DNA from: an uncultured Prevotellaceae bacterium | GTDB taxonomy: Bacteria; Bacteroidota; Bacteroidia; Bacteroidales; Bacteroidaceae | DNA length: 64,000 nt | Direction of reading: 5' to 3' | Assembly (NCBI GenBank): GCA_900315565.1 | Contig: OMZS01000018.1 | Span: 1 to 64,000 of the forward strand | Shown: in pieces, positions 45,001-52,886 of the stretch | Layout: every line of letters starts with the position of its first letter | How positions within the stretch are numbered: position 1 is the stretch's first letter | Notes under the pieces: generated by a model | Told to the model about the DNA's origin: nothing | Databases searched by the model: none | What the model saw: the letters and a program-made list of their open reading frames with translations, nothing else | Made by a program: the position numbers and the translations under genes

Positions 45001-45133
45001 GCACCGTGGGCGGAGCTATCTCGGGAAACTGTTCCAGGGGGAGACGGCTGAGCGCAATCATTCCCACCAGCACGATGAGCACCGATATGACTCCCGAGAG
45101 GATGGGACGGTCGATGAAAGTCCTTACGTTCAT
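42002..45133 (-). CDS. RND efflux pump inner-membrane subunit (AcrB/MexF type)
   Basis: A 1043-residue proton-driven multidrug exporter of the HAE1 branch, twelve transmembrane helices with two large periplasmic loops. FIDRPILSGVISVLIVLVGMIALSRLPLEQFPEIAPP is the usual start, GTVVDDAIVVVEAV (about 406) has the two aspartates of the proton relay in TM4, and GLAGSFIFAQIWGLENNIYMQTGLIMLIGLLSK lies in the second half. The start overlaps the adaptor stop as ATGA, so the two are translationally coupled. No outer-membrane TolC-type gene follows, which is unusual for Bacteroidales RND loci. Confidence 0.95.
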   Translation of the reverse strand: MNVRTFIDRPILSGVISVLIVLVGMIALSRLPLEQFPEIAPPTVRINANYTGANAETVMKSVVVPLEEAINGVEGMMYMSSRASNTGNANISVFFRPGTNADMAMVNVQNRAATVQGRLPSDVVKGGLTVRKRQSSNIKQLTVYSPDDTFDRTFLANYTKINIEPRLSRIAGVGEVNVIGADYSMRIWLDPLKMAQYGLTPSDISKVLSEQNVEFATGTLGADSPNTFQYILKYRGTFEEEQGYEQMVIRSLPNGDVLRIGDIAKVELGSQNYNYIGETNGHPSVNVSINQVSGSNANEIIEQIDREVAEIRASLPAGIAIDDLESKKDFLDASIKSVLKTLFEALLLVVLVVYVFLQSFRSTLIPAIAIGVSLIGTLAVLFAIGFSLNMLTLFALVLVIGTVVDDAIVVVEAVQAKFDEGERSAYEATTKAMGGITKALVTTTLVFMAVFVPVCFITGVTGTFYTQFGLTMAIAVAISLFNALTLSPALCALLMTPHADEEKGERMSFSSRFHLAFNASFQRMAFKYKKWVGWMFSQRWLAALLVVVAVGGLFLLMKNTKTGLVPKEDMGTIYVNIQSAPGSTLRQTYGIMKEVEKRLESLPQIRMYSLVAGNSVGFDQSSSSGNFTLKLKKWDERKGKENGVDAITEEIYRRTSDISNAKIQVSTQAMLPGFGRINGFELHLQDKKGGTIEELMQQTNQLIAALNERPEISRAYTNFSLNYPQYRVEVDAALCKRHGVSPSDVLSALQGYVGGLYASNFVRFTKLYRVMVQASPQYRLDEQSLNHIFVKTDQGAMAPVGQYLSLTRVYGSETLSRFNLFPSIVVNGMPADNYSTGQAIAAIREVAAKVLPEGYGYEFGGMTREEAAAQNTTTLVFIICIVFIYLILCALYESLFIPLAVILSVPFGLAGSFIFAQIWGLENNIYMQTGLIMLIGLLSKTAILMTEYASERRRQGMSIAEAALDAAGVRLRPILMTSMTMVFGLLPLAFASGVGANGNQSLGVGTIGGMLIGTISLLFMVPPMFVVFQTLEEKIFGPPKALR

Positions 45134-46242
45134 ATCTTGATTCCCTCTTTAAGCAGGCCGGCGCCCTCGGCGATGATGGTATCGCCCACGCTCAGTCCGC
45201 TACTGATGATGTAATCGCGCCCGTTGTTCTGCCGGTGAACCTCTACGGGAGTGGCTTTGGTCTTGCCGTTTACCACCCTATATACGAACACCTTGTTCTG
45301 AAGCTCGTAGGTAGCCTCCTGGGGCACCACGATGCATTGGGTGAGGCGTGTAGGCATTACCACCGTGGCGTTTCCTCCGTTTCTGAGCAGCCGGTTGGGG
45401 TTAGGAAAAGTGGCGCGCATGCTCACCGCTCCCGTCGAGGCATCCACCGTGCCACTTACGGCGTCGATGCGCCCGGGTTGCTGATAGTCGGTGCCGCCCA
45501 CGGTACGAAGCGTCACCTTGGGTGCCTGGCGCACAAACTGGGCAATGGAGCCATATTGGCTCACGAGATCAATGGCATGGCTTTCTGTCACGGAGAAGTA
45601 GGCATACACCTCATGGTCGTCGGCCACGGTCACCAGGGGCTCGCTGATGGTGCTGCTCACCAATGCGCCCACGTGCCAGGGAATCATCGAGGCCACGCCG
45701 TTGAGCGGGCTTCTCACCACGGTATAGGAAAGGCTGTTGCGTGCATTTCGCTCCTGAGCCTTGGCCTGAGCCAGAGCTGCCTCGGCCTCGCGCAGGTTGT
45801 TGCGCATGGTGGCCAGTGAGAAGTCGGAAACCACCTGACTCTCTTTCAGGCTCATTTCGCTTTGGTAGTTCATGCGCGCGGTAGCCAGACGGGCTTCGGC
45901 CCCTTGGCGGGCGGCTACGGCCGTCTCGAGGGCCGCACGGTAGGGCAACGGGTCGATGACGAACAATGGCTGGCCTTTTCGCACACGGTCGCCCTCGCCG
46001 ATGCAAATGCGAGTGATGCACCCCGACACCTGCGGTCGCACCTCCACAATCTGGCGTCCTGACAGGCGTGCCGAATAGCTCTGCTGAAGCGAGACATCGC
46101 TTCGGCTCACCACCATGGTCTTATAATGGGCATCTTTGGGAGCAGCACGTTCGCCTTTCTCCTTGCATGCACCCAGGAAAAAGCAAACACACAACAACCA
46201 ACATGCTACACCCGTAGTCCGATTTAAATACATACTCCTCAT
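45130..46242 (-). CDS. RND periplasmic adaptor lipoprotein
   Basis: About 370 residues. Lipobox CFFLGAC anchors it to the inner membrane. Lipoyl-like half motifs (RQIVEVRPQVSGCITRICIGEGDRVRKGQPLFVIDP), a coiled-coil hairpin (TARMNYQSEMSLKESQVV to AQAKAQERNARN) and the second half NGVASMIPWHVGALVS, then barrel and membrane-proximal domains, follow the AcrA/MexE order. It joins the RND pump to an outer-membrane channel. Two ATGs (46242, 46233) are possible; AGGAG sits between them, directly before the second. Confidence 0.93.
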   Translation of the reverse strand: MRSMYLNRTTGVACWLLCVCFFLGACKEKGERAAPKDAHYKTMVVSRSDVSLQQSYSARLSGRQIVEVRPQVSGCITRICIGEGDRVRKGQPLFVIDPLPYRAALETAVAARQGAEARLATARMNYQSEMSLKESQVVSDFSLATMRNNLREAEAALAQAKAQERNARNSLSYTVVRSPLNGVASMIPWHVGALVSSTISEPLVTVADDHEVYAYFSVTESHAIDLVSQYGSIAQFVRQAPKVTLRTVGGTDYQQPGRIDAVSGTVDASTGAVSMRATFPNPNRLLRNGGNATVVMPTRLTQCIVVPQEATYELQNKVFVYRVVNGKTKATPVEVHRQNNGRDYIISSGLSVGDTIIAEGAGLLKEGIKI

Positions 46243-46446
46243 AATTATGTTAAGTCTATAGAAAACCTGCCTTGGTGTATGGGCCACTATCCGTCATTCC
46301 ACCGGCACACAAAATACTTCTGAAATGCAAAGATACTCTTTTTTTACATATCCGCCACATTGCGCCCCATTTATTATGTTTTTTTCATGTTTGCGGCCTC
46401 GGCACGAGCGCCAATGCACCCTAATAAGATAAAAAAGATTGAAAAA

Positions 46447-46478
46447 TTTGCAACAACGCCAATTTTATGCTATTTTTG
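46447..46478 (+). promoter_or_regulatory. Promoter of the second GH2 gene
   Basis: TTTG (46447-46450), 20 bases, TATTTTTG (46471-46478), a perfect consensus. RNA start about 46485, giving a leader of about 83 bases to ATG 46568 and ruling out starts further upstream. Confidence 0.8.
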
Positions 46479-46567
46479 TAGCTGAAATTTATAGTTGGAC
46501 AAATCCGTGCCAACTCCCCCTGCATGCGAACTTAACAAAAAAACAATCAAAAATAGCACCTAACAAC

Positions 46568-48847
46568 ATGAAAATCCATCGACTATCCATCGCGATGCTT
46601 GTGGCAGCCATGTGGCTGATAACAACAAGTGCCGTAGCAGCCAAGGCTAACAAAATCCAACGCAAGCAACTGCTGAACACCGAATGGCAATTTGCCGAGA
46701 ACGACAGCAACTTCAACAAGGCAAAAACAGTTACCTTGCCCCACGACTGGAGCATCGGCCACCAGTTTGACGCCAACACACCGGCAGGCGGAGGCGGAGG
46801 CTATCTGCCCACGGGTAAAGGCTGGTATCGTCGCACGCTAACCTTGGGCAAGGCCTACGAGGGCAAGAAGATACGCCTCTACTTCGAAGGCGTTTATATG
46901 AACGCCCAAGTCTATATCAACGGCCATCGGGCAGGTGGCTGGCCCTACGGCTACTCGTCGTTCTGGGTAGATGCCACACCATATATTAATGTAGGGCGCA
47001 ACGAGATTGTGGTAAGCGCTGACAACTCCCAGCAACCCAACTGCCGCTGGTACTCGGGCTCGGGCATCTACCGCAACGTGTGGCTCGTGACCACCGACAA
47101 AACCTACATCGACGACTGGAGCATTGCCGTCAGCACACCCGACATTCACCACGTTGAGCTTACCGCCGATGTGGTTCTCCCCGACGGTTCCACCCGCCCC
47201 CTGAAGCGCACCATCAGCGTTGAGAATCCACGCCTGTGGTCGCCCGACGATCCCTATCTCTACCAGGCCGAGCTCTCTATTCCCGAGGGCGACTGCATTA
47301 GCGTGAGCTACGGCATACGCACCATAGACTATAGTGCCGAGCGCGGACTGATGCTCAACGGCAAGCCCTTGAAGCTCAATGGCGCCTGCGTTCACCACGA
47401 CAACGGCATTCTGGGCGCGGCGGCCTACGACGACGCCGAGTACCGCAAGGCGCGTCTGATGAAGGAAGCCGGATTCAACGCCGTGCGCACCTCCCACAAT
47501 CCGCCCTCGGAGGCTTTCCTCCGCGCTTGCGACGAGCTGGGACTGCTGGTCATCGACGAGAGTTTCGACGGCTGGCGCGAAAAAAAGAACAACAACGACT
47601 ACGACTACTCCACCCTATTCGACCAATGGTGGCAACGCGACATCGATGCCATGGTGCTTCGCGACCGCCTTCATCCCAGCATTTTCTGCTGGAGCATCGG
47701 CAATGAGGTGATTGAGCGAAAGAAGATTGAGGTGGTCAAGACCGCCCATCTGCTGGCAAACCGCATTCGCGCCATCGACCCGCTTCACCGCCCCGTGACC
47801 TCGGCACTCGCCGCCTGGGACCGCGACTGGGACATCTACGACCCGCTGGCCGCCGAGCACGACATTGTGGGCTACAACTACATGATATTCATGGCCGAGA
47901 GCGACCACCAACGAGTGCCCAGCCGGGTGATGATGCAAACCGAGAGTTATCCGCGCGATGCCTGGCGCAACAACCAGACCGTGCTGACGCACGACTATAT
48001 CCTGGGCGATTTTGTATGGACGGGGCTCGACTACATAGGCGAGTCGGGCATTGGCCGTTATTACTACGAGGGCGATGTGCCCGGCGAGTCGTGGGAGCGT
48101 CCGCTCTACCCATGGCACGCCGCCTATTGCGGAGATGTTGACCTCACCGGTCTGCGCAAGCCCGTCAGCTACTACCGTTCCCTGCTCTGGAACCACGCCG
48201 CTTTGGAGGGGAAAGCCGACTATCTCACACTTGCCGTACGCGAGCCCGACGGCTATATTGGCAAGGTGAAAACCTCGATGTGGAGCACCTGGCCCACCCA
48301 GCAGAGCTGGACGTGGCCCGGATGGGAGGGCAAACCCATAGAGGTGGAGGTGTATAGCTGCCAGCCAAAAGTGAGTCTCTACGTCAACAACCAGCTTGTG
48401 GGCGAGCAACCAACCAACGAGATGCGAGCCACCTTCACCCTGCCCTATCAGCCCGGCACACTCCGTGCTGAGGCCGGCAACCAAAGCGCCGAACTTCAAA
48501 CCGCGGGCGAGCCCAAGGCCATTCGTCTGACGGCCGAGCCATCGGCACCCAAGGCAGCAACCCGAGAGGCAGGCAAGCTACACTTTGTTAGCGTAGAGAT
48601 AGTTGATGCCCAGGGGCGTGTGGTTCCAACGGCCGATGCCGACCTGAGCTTCAGCGTTAGTGGAGGTGCCACGCTTCTGGCCGCCGGAAATGCCGACATC
48701 AAGGATAACGACCCCTACTTCGATGCCACCCATCGCACCTGGCATGGCCGCGCGCTGGCCGTTGTCCGTAGCAATAAGCCCCAAGCCAAACCCGTGCTCA
48801 CCGTATCGGCCAAGAACCTGCCCGCCGCCCGTATAACGCTGAAGTAA
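46568..48847 (+). CDS. Secreted GH2 glycosidase (beta-galactosidase, DUF4982 type)
   Basis: About 759 residues, exported (signal peptide 1-25, TTSAVAA). Domains: sugar-binding (about 35-190, VTLPHDWSIGHQF, GGGGYLPTGKGWYRR), a shortened Ig-like domain, barrel with KLNGACVHHDNG, acid/base E380 in CWSIGNEVIE and nucleophile E459 in QTESYPRDAW, GDFVWTGLDYIGE, then DUF4982 and a C-terminal Ig-like domain. This plan is that of compact GH2 enzymes, most of them beta-galactosidases, though exact specificity varies. Own promoter; monocistronic. Confidence 0.9.
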   Translation: MKIHRLSIAMLVAAMWLITTSAVAAKANKIQRKQLLNTEWQFAENDSNFNKAKTVTLPHDWSIGHQFDANTPAGGGGGYLPTGKGWYRRTLTLGKAYEGKKIRLYFEGVYMNAQVYINGHRAGGWPYGYSSFWVDATPYINVGRNEIVVSADNSQQPNCRWYSGSGIYRNVWLVTTDKTYIDDWSIAVSTPDIHHVELTADVVLPDGSTRPLKRTISVENPRLWSPDDPYLYQAELSIPEGDCISVSYGIRTIDYSAERGLMLNGKPLKLNGACVHHDNGILGAAAYDDAEYRKARLMKEAGFNAVRTSHNPPSEAFLRACDELGLLVIDESFDGWREKKNNNDYDYSTLFDQWWQRDIDAMVLRDRLHPSIFCWSIGNEVIERKKIEVVKTAHLLANRIRAIDPLHRPVTSALAAWDRDWDIYDPLAAEHDIVGYNYMIFMAESDHQRVPSRVMMQTESYPRDAWRNNQTVLTHDYILGDFVWTGLDYIGESGIGRYYYEGDVPGESWERPLYPWHAAYCGDVDLTGLRKPVSYYRSLLWNHAALEGKADYLTLAVREPDGYIGKVKTSMWSTWPTQQSWTWPGWEGKPIEVEVYSCQPKVSLYVNNQLVGEQPTNEMRATFTLPYQPGTLRAEAGNQSAELQTAGEPKAIRLTAEPSAPKAATREAGKLHFVSVEIVDAQGRVVPTADADLSFSVSGGATLLAAGNADIKDNDPYFDATHRTWHGRALAVVRSNKPQAKPVLTVSAKNLPAARITLK

Positions 48848-48882
48848 AAAAGCGGATGGCAGGGCTGGGCCCTGGGGAGAGG

Positions 48883-49518
48883 CTAAGAGTTGGAGCCCAC
48901 CACAAGGTGATCGGTGGTGATGTCGCCGTTGCCCATTTTCTGCTTCTCCAGCTTACCCACACGGCCACTGATTTCCACATCGCCGTTTCCCGTGAGCTGT
49001 ATGTTGGCCGTGCCGGCTGTTACATCGTCCACGTCGATGTCGCCATTGCCCGTGAGATTAAGAAAAATTTTGTCACAAACCACCTTCTTGAAACTGATGT
49101 CGCCGTTGCCCGTAAGGGTGACGCTCAGATTGTCGGTATCCACCAGCTCGTTGGCCTCGAAATCGCCGTTGCCGGTCATGTTGACCCCCGTCAGGTCGGG
49201 CGTGGTAATATAAACCGACACCCCTTTGCGCAAGGCCGACAAGCTCAGTCTGTAAGGCTTCTGCGCTACGGTCAGGGTGTGGCCGTCTGAGTTGAGGTCG
49301 AGCGAGCTGATGAGCTGCTCGTCGCCCTGTGCGCTCACGGAGACGTGGTCGCCCTGCGTGTAATACACGTCGATGTTGCCGGCAATGTCGATTTTCTCGA
49401 ATTCGCGCAACTGAAATTGTTTTGAAACAATTTTACTTTTTTTCCCGGTTCTCACTACACAGCCCGTCAGTCCCACCAGGGCCACGAGTGCCATCAGAAT
49501 CACAGATAATCTTTTCAT
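48883..49518 (-). CDS. DUF2807 (head GIN domain) lipoprotein
   Basis: A 211-residue lipoprotein (lipobox GLTGC, cysteine about 20). The body is a right-handed parallel beta-helix of DUF2807 type: FEKIDIAGNIDVYYTQGDHVSV is the usual entry, and the rungs MTGNGDFEA, LTGNGDISF, LTGNGDIDV, LTGNGDVEI and MGNGDITT repeat at about 20-residue steps. These proteins are common in Bacteroidetes, with unknown, probably adhesive or structural, roles. It converges on the GH2 gene with a 35-base gap. Confidence 0.88.
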   Translation of the reverse strand: MKRLSVILMALVALVGLTGCVVRTGKKSKIVSKQFQLREFEKIDIAGNIDVYYTQGDHVSVSAQGDEQLISSLDLNSDGHTLTVAQKPYRLSLSALRKGVSVYITTPDLTGVNMTGNGDFEANELVDTDNLSVTLTGNGDISFKKVVCDKIFLNLTGNGDIDVDDVTAGTANIQLTGNGDVEISGRVGKLEKQKMGNGDITTDHLVVGSNS

Positions 49519-49697
49519 GTTTTTCTATTGTTTTTTTGTTTGTTAATGTTTTGTTGTCACACTTTTTTAGCCAATGTTTTGTTGTCAGAAGCCTGGATGC
49601 AAGCCCGCGCTCTGCCTTTGTTTGGAGGTTTGACGCAACAGAGCAATAAAAAGTTGCAGGGCATGATTTTTTTGCACCAAACTTTGCTTCACATTTG

Positions 49698-49729
49698 CAA
49701 AGTTACGCATTGTTTTTGTACCCCCCAAA
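49698..49729 (-). promoter_or_regulatory. Promoter of the DUF2807 gene
   Basis: Minus strand: TTTG (49729-49726), 20 bases, TAACTTTG (49705-49698), a perfect match. Leader of about 170 bases. Confidence 0.75.
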
Positions 49730-49815
49730 TTTAGGCGCTCATAACCTGTAAAAATCTGTTAAGAAAATCCGTTTCTTTTGTTAATAAACACTAATGCCTT
49801 TATAAAAGACAACAG

Positions 49816-49915
49816 ATGAAGAGTAAACAATATCCGTACGAAGTCAACATACTTGGGGAAAAGAGTCAACCGTCTCAGAAAATGTCGTCAACTGTTCCCA
49901 GCAGAACGAGTCAAC
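49816..49915 (+). repeat. AGTCAAC array, copy 2
   Basis: Header ATGAAGAGTAAACAATATCC (49816-49835), then AGTCAAC at 49842, 49864, 49886 (CGTCAAC) and 49909: spacing 22, 22 and 23 bases, with unrelated spacers. Same header and period as the minus-strand array at 16229-16385. Confidence 0.8.
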
Positions 49916-49938
49916 CTTTTCCGTATAGATAGACAAAA

Positions 49939-50095
49939 CGTCCCATTGTCCCATCGTCCCATCGTCCCATTAAGGAGGTTGCAAAGTGGGGAAATTTTCA
50001 AGATTATATATAGTAAAATTCTACTCTCCTTTTTTTCCCTTATATGGAACCACCTTAATGGGACGATGGGACAATGGGACGATGGGACATTGGGG
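49939..50095. repeat. Long inverted repeat of GTCCCATC/GTCCCATT units
   Basis: Left arm 49939-49980 (about four nine-base units ending TTAAGGAGGTT) and right arm 50050-50095 pair over about 40 bases with a few mismatches; the 70-base loop is AT-rich. In RNA it would be a very stable stem just upstream of the acetyltransferase promoter. Confidence 0.8.
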
Positions 50096-50230
50096 TTTTT
50101 CCGAGCGGAACTGCTCCTGCGGCAATGATGGCAATAATAACGGGGGAAGAACGAAAAAAAACGTGCAAACCGACTGAGAATTGAAAGAAAATGCGTACCT
50201 TTGCACAGATTTACTGATACAACCATTCAG

Positions 50231-51172
50231 ATGAGTACTGAGAATTTAACGCAAACCCTCACCCAGACCGTGGAAGAGCTTTCGGAGCCGAAAGCATTGA
50301 AGGGCTTGTTTCACCAGCACAGCGACGGGAAGCCGTTGCCTTCGCAACGCGCGCTGGAAGAAATCATAGAATTGTCGAGAAGCATTTTGTTTCCGGGATA
50401 TTTTGGCAAATCTACCGTTAACGTAAAAACCATTCGCTATCACATCGGCGTGAATGTGGAACGGCTGCACAAGCTGTTGTCCGACCAGATTCTTGCCGGC
50501 ATGTGCTTTGGGTGCGAGGCCGACGACGACGACTTCAGCCTGCTGGCCGAGCGCCGTTGCAAGGCCGAGGTGCTGGCGGCCAAGGTTATAGGGCAGCTGC
50601 CCGACGTGCGCCGCACACTGGCCACCGACGTGGAGGCAGCCTACAACGGCGACCCTGCCGCGCAGAGCTTTGGCGAGATCATCGCCTGCTACCCCGTCAT
50701 CAAGGCGCTGGTCAACTACCGTGTGGCCCACGAGCTGGTGAAGCTCGATGTGCCCCTCATTCCGCGCATACTCACTGAGATGGCCCACTCAGAAACGGGC
50801 ATCGACATTCACCCGGCGGCGCAGATAGGCCACCATTTCACCATCGACCACGGCACAGGTGTGGTGATTGGCGCCACTTGCATCATTGGCAACAACGTGA
50901 AGCTCTACCAGGGCGTGACGCTCGGGGCCAAGAGCTTTCCGCTCGATAGCGACGGCAACCCCATCAAGGGCATTCCGCGCCACCCCATTCTGGAGGACAA
51001 CGTCATCATCTACGCCAACGCTACCATTCTGGGGCGCATCACCATCGGCGAGGGCAGCGTGATAGGCGCCAACGTGTGGGTGACACGCGACCTGAAGCCC
51101 AACACCAAGAAATACAAAGAAGTGAAACCCGAAAAATCGGACTTTGAGTTCGACAACGGTACGGGAATCTGA
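50231..51172 (+). CDS. cysE: Serine O-acetyltransferase (CysE/EpsC type)
   Basis: About 313 residues. The N-terminal helical domain (about 1-180) is of the long EpsC type; the C-terminal left-handed beta-helix has HPAAQIGHHFTIDHGTGVVIG, with the catalytic aspartate-histidine, then IIGNNVKLYQGVTLGAKSF and GSVIGANVWVTRDL. It makes O-acetylserine, the precursor of cysteine. ATG 50231 is used; the upstream TTG at 50201 falls inside the -7 box (50196-50203). The next gene starts 40 bases after the stop. Confidence 0.9.
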   Translation: MSTENLTQTLTQTVEELSEPKALKGLFHQHSDGKPLPSQRALEEIIELSRSILFPGYFGKSTVNVKTIRYHIGVNVERLHKLLSDQILAGMCFGCEADDDDFSLLAERRCKAEVLAAKVIGQLPDVRRTLATDVEAAYNGDPAAQSFGEIIACYPVIKALVNYRVAHELVKLDVPLIPRILTEMAHSETGIDIHPAAQIGHHFTIDHGTGVVIGATCIIGNNVKLYQGVTLGAKSFPLDSDGNPIKGIPRHPILEDNVIIYANATILGRITIGEGSVIGANVWVTRDLKPNTKKYKEVKPEKSDFEFDNGTGI

Positions 51173-51212
51173 CGGTTATTCGCAAACAACAAGACCATTC
51201 ATCAACAAACTA

Positions 51213-52886
51213 ATGAACAATACAGAATTTGAAATCATTGCCAAGACGTTCATGGGCCTGGAGCCCACGCTGGCAGAAGAACTCACCGAACTGGGAGCCA
51301 ACAATGTGCAGATAGGGCGCCGCATGGTGTCGTTCACAGGTGACAAGGAAATGCTCTACCGCGCCAACTTCCAGCTGCACACGGCCATCAAGGTGCTCAA
51401 ACCCATCTGCCACTTCAAGGCGCTCAGCGCCGACGACGTTTACACCGAAGTGATGAAGATTGACTGGAGCCAGTATCTGGACAACAACAAGACTTTTGCC
51501 GTAGATTCGGTGGTGTTCTCCGAGGAGTTCCGCCACTCCAAGTTTGTCAGCTACAAGGTGAAAGACGCCATTGTTGACCAGTTCCGCGAGCGCACAGGCA
51601 GCCGCCCCAACATCAGCGTGGCCAACCCCGACATACGCCTCAACATGCACATTGCCGAAGACCAATGCACGCTGAGCCTCGACTCCAGCGGCGAGTCGCT
51701 CCACCGCCGAGGCTACCGCCAGGAGAGTCTTGAGGCGCCGCTCAACGAGGTGCTCGCCGCCGGCATGATTAAGCTCACGGGATGGAAGGCCGACACCGAC
51801 TTCATCGACCCCATGTGCGGTAGCGGCACCCTGCTCATCGAGGCCGCCCTCATTGCCATGAACATGAGCCCGGGCGTATTTCGCAAGGAGTACGCTTTCG
51901 AAAAGTGGAACGACTTCGACCAGGAACTCTTCGACACCATCTACAACGACGAGTCGCGCGAACGCGAGTTCAAACACCATATTTACGGCTACGACATCGA
52001 CATGAAAGCCGTCAACACCGCCCGCAACAACGTCAAGGCGGCAGGACTCTCGAATGTCATCACCATCGAGCAGGCCGACTTCAAGGACTTCACCCAGCCC
52101 CAGGAGAAAGCCATCATGGTGACCAACCCGCCCTACGGCGAGCGCATTTCCACGCCCGACCTGCTGGGCACATACCGCATGATTGGCGAGCGACTCAAGC
52201 ACGCTTTCCAGGGCAACGAGGCATGGGTGCTCAGCTACCGAGAGGAGTGCTTCGAAGCCATCGGGCTGAAACCGAGCATCAAAATTCCGCTCTTCAACGG
52301 CTCGCTGGAGTGCGAGTTCCGCAAATACCAGATGTTTGAGGGTCGCATGCGCGAATTCCGTAGCGAGGGAGGCGTGGTGAAAACCGACGAGGAGAAACGA
52401 GCCATGGCCGAGAAACATCGTTTCAAGAAAAACCGCGACTTCAAAAAACGACTCGATGAAGAAGAAGAAAACGAGGCCGGCGACATCCGTTCGTTTAAGT
52501 TCCTCTCGTTTGAAAAAAACTACAAAGGCGAGCTTCGCAAGAGTTCAGAACGAGGCGGCAACAACGGCCCGCACTCCGACCGTGACGGCAATCGATTCGA
52601 CCGCGACGGAAAGCGTTCTGACCGTGATGGCAAGCGATTCGACCGCGATGGCAAGCGATTCGACCTCGATGGAAAGCGATTCGAACGCGACGGAAAGCGA
52701 TTCGACCGTGATGGAAATCGATTCGACCGCGATGGAAAGCGATTCGACCGCGACGGAAAGCGTTTCGACCGTGATGGAAAGCGATTCGACCGAGGCGGAA
52801 AGCGTTTCGACCGAGGCGCAAGAAAATCAGGCAAAGGCAATCGCTTCGGCGATAATACCGATAGGAGATTCGACGATGAAGACTAA
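51213..52886 (+). CDS. THUMP-domain RNA methyltransferase (RlmL/Trm14-like) with repeat tail
   Basis: About 557 residues. THUMP domain at 1-170 (KTFMGLEPTLAEELTELGA), then a SAM-dependent methyltransferase: DFIDPMCGSGTLLIEAALIA is the SAM loop and IMVTNPPYGERI (NPPY) the catalytic motif for N2-guanine methylation. The usual target is G2445 of 23S rRNA, but Bacteroidetes members lack the RlmK half. Residues 455-538 are twelve heptapeptides of the FDRDGKR type, an RGG-like basic-acidic tail likely to contact RNA. ATG 51213 is chosen as the first start giving the THUMP domain without extension. The 3' end overlaps the peptidase start by 11 bases. Confidence 0.9.
   Translation: MNNTEFEIIAKTFMGLEPTLAEELTELGANNVQIGRRMVSFTGDKEMLYRANFQLHTAIKVLKPICHFKALSADDVYTEVMKIDWSQYLDNNKTFAVDSVVFSEEFRHSKFVSYKVKDAIVDQFRERTGSRPNISVANPDIRLNMHIAEDQCTLSLDSSGESLHRRGYRQESLEAPLNEVLAAGMIKLTGWKADTDFIDPMCGSGTLLIEAALIAMNMSPGVFRKEYAFEKWNDFDQELFDTIYNDESREREFKHHIYGYDIDMKAVNTARNNVKAAGLSNVITIEQADFKDFTQPQEKAIMVTNPPYGERISTPDLLGTYRMIGERLKHAFQGNEAWVLSYREECFEAIGLKPSIKIPLFNGSLECEFRKYQMFEGRMREFRSEGGVVKTDEEKRAMAEKHRFKKNRDFKKRLDEEEENEAGDIRSFKFLSFEKNYKGELRKSSERGGNNGPHSDRDGNRFDRDGKRSDRDGKRFDRDGKRFDLDGKRFERDGKRFDRDGNRFDRDGKRFDRDGKRFDRDGKRFDRGGKRFDRGARKSGKGNRFGDNTDRRFDDED
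52575..52826 (+). repeat. 21-bp minisatellite coding for FDRDGKR units
   Basis: Twelve 21-base units, variants of gaccgcgatggaaagcgatt, code for S/F-D-R-D-G-K/N-R. Repeats differ by scattered substitutions, mostly third-position or D/N and R/L changes, so the number may vary between strains without breaking the frame. Confidence 0.9.

Larger units (their letters stand above)
49519..50230. other. Intergenic region with AGTCAAC array and inverted GTCCCAT repeats
   Basis: 712 bases without a gene. In order: promoter of the DUF2807 gene (49698-49729), the second AGTCAAC array (49816-49915), a long inverted repeat (49939-50095) and a TACCTTTG box (50196-50203) for the acetyltransferase gene. The header of the array could be read as a short peptide MKSKQYPYEV but the frame is not kept in the other copy. 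Confidence 0.75.

Noticed and set aside
52456-52875. Upstream extension of the peptidase frame into the methyltransferase gene
   Set aside because: It would place a repeat-derived S-T-A-M-E-S-D region before a clear signal peptide. The ATG at 52876 directly precedes the signal sequence.
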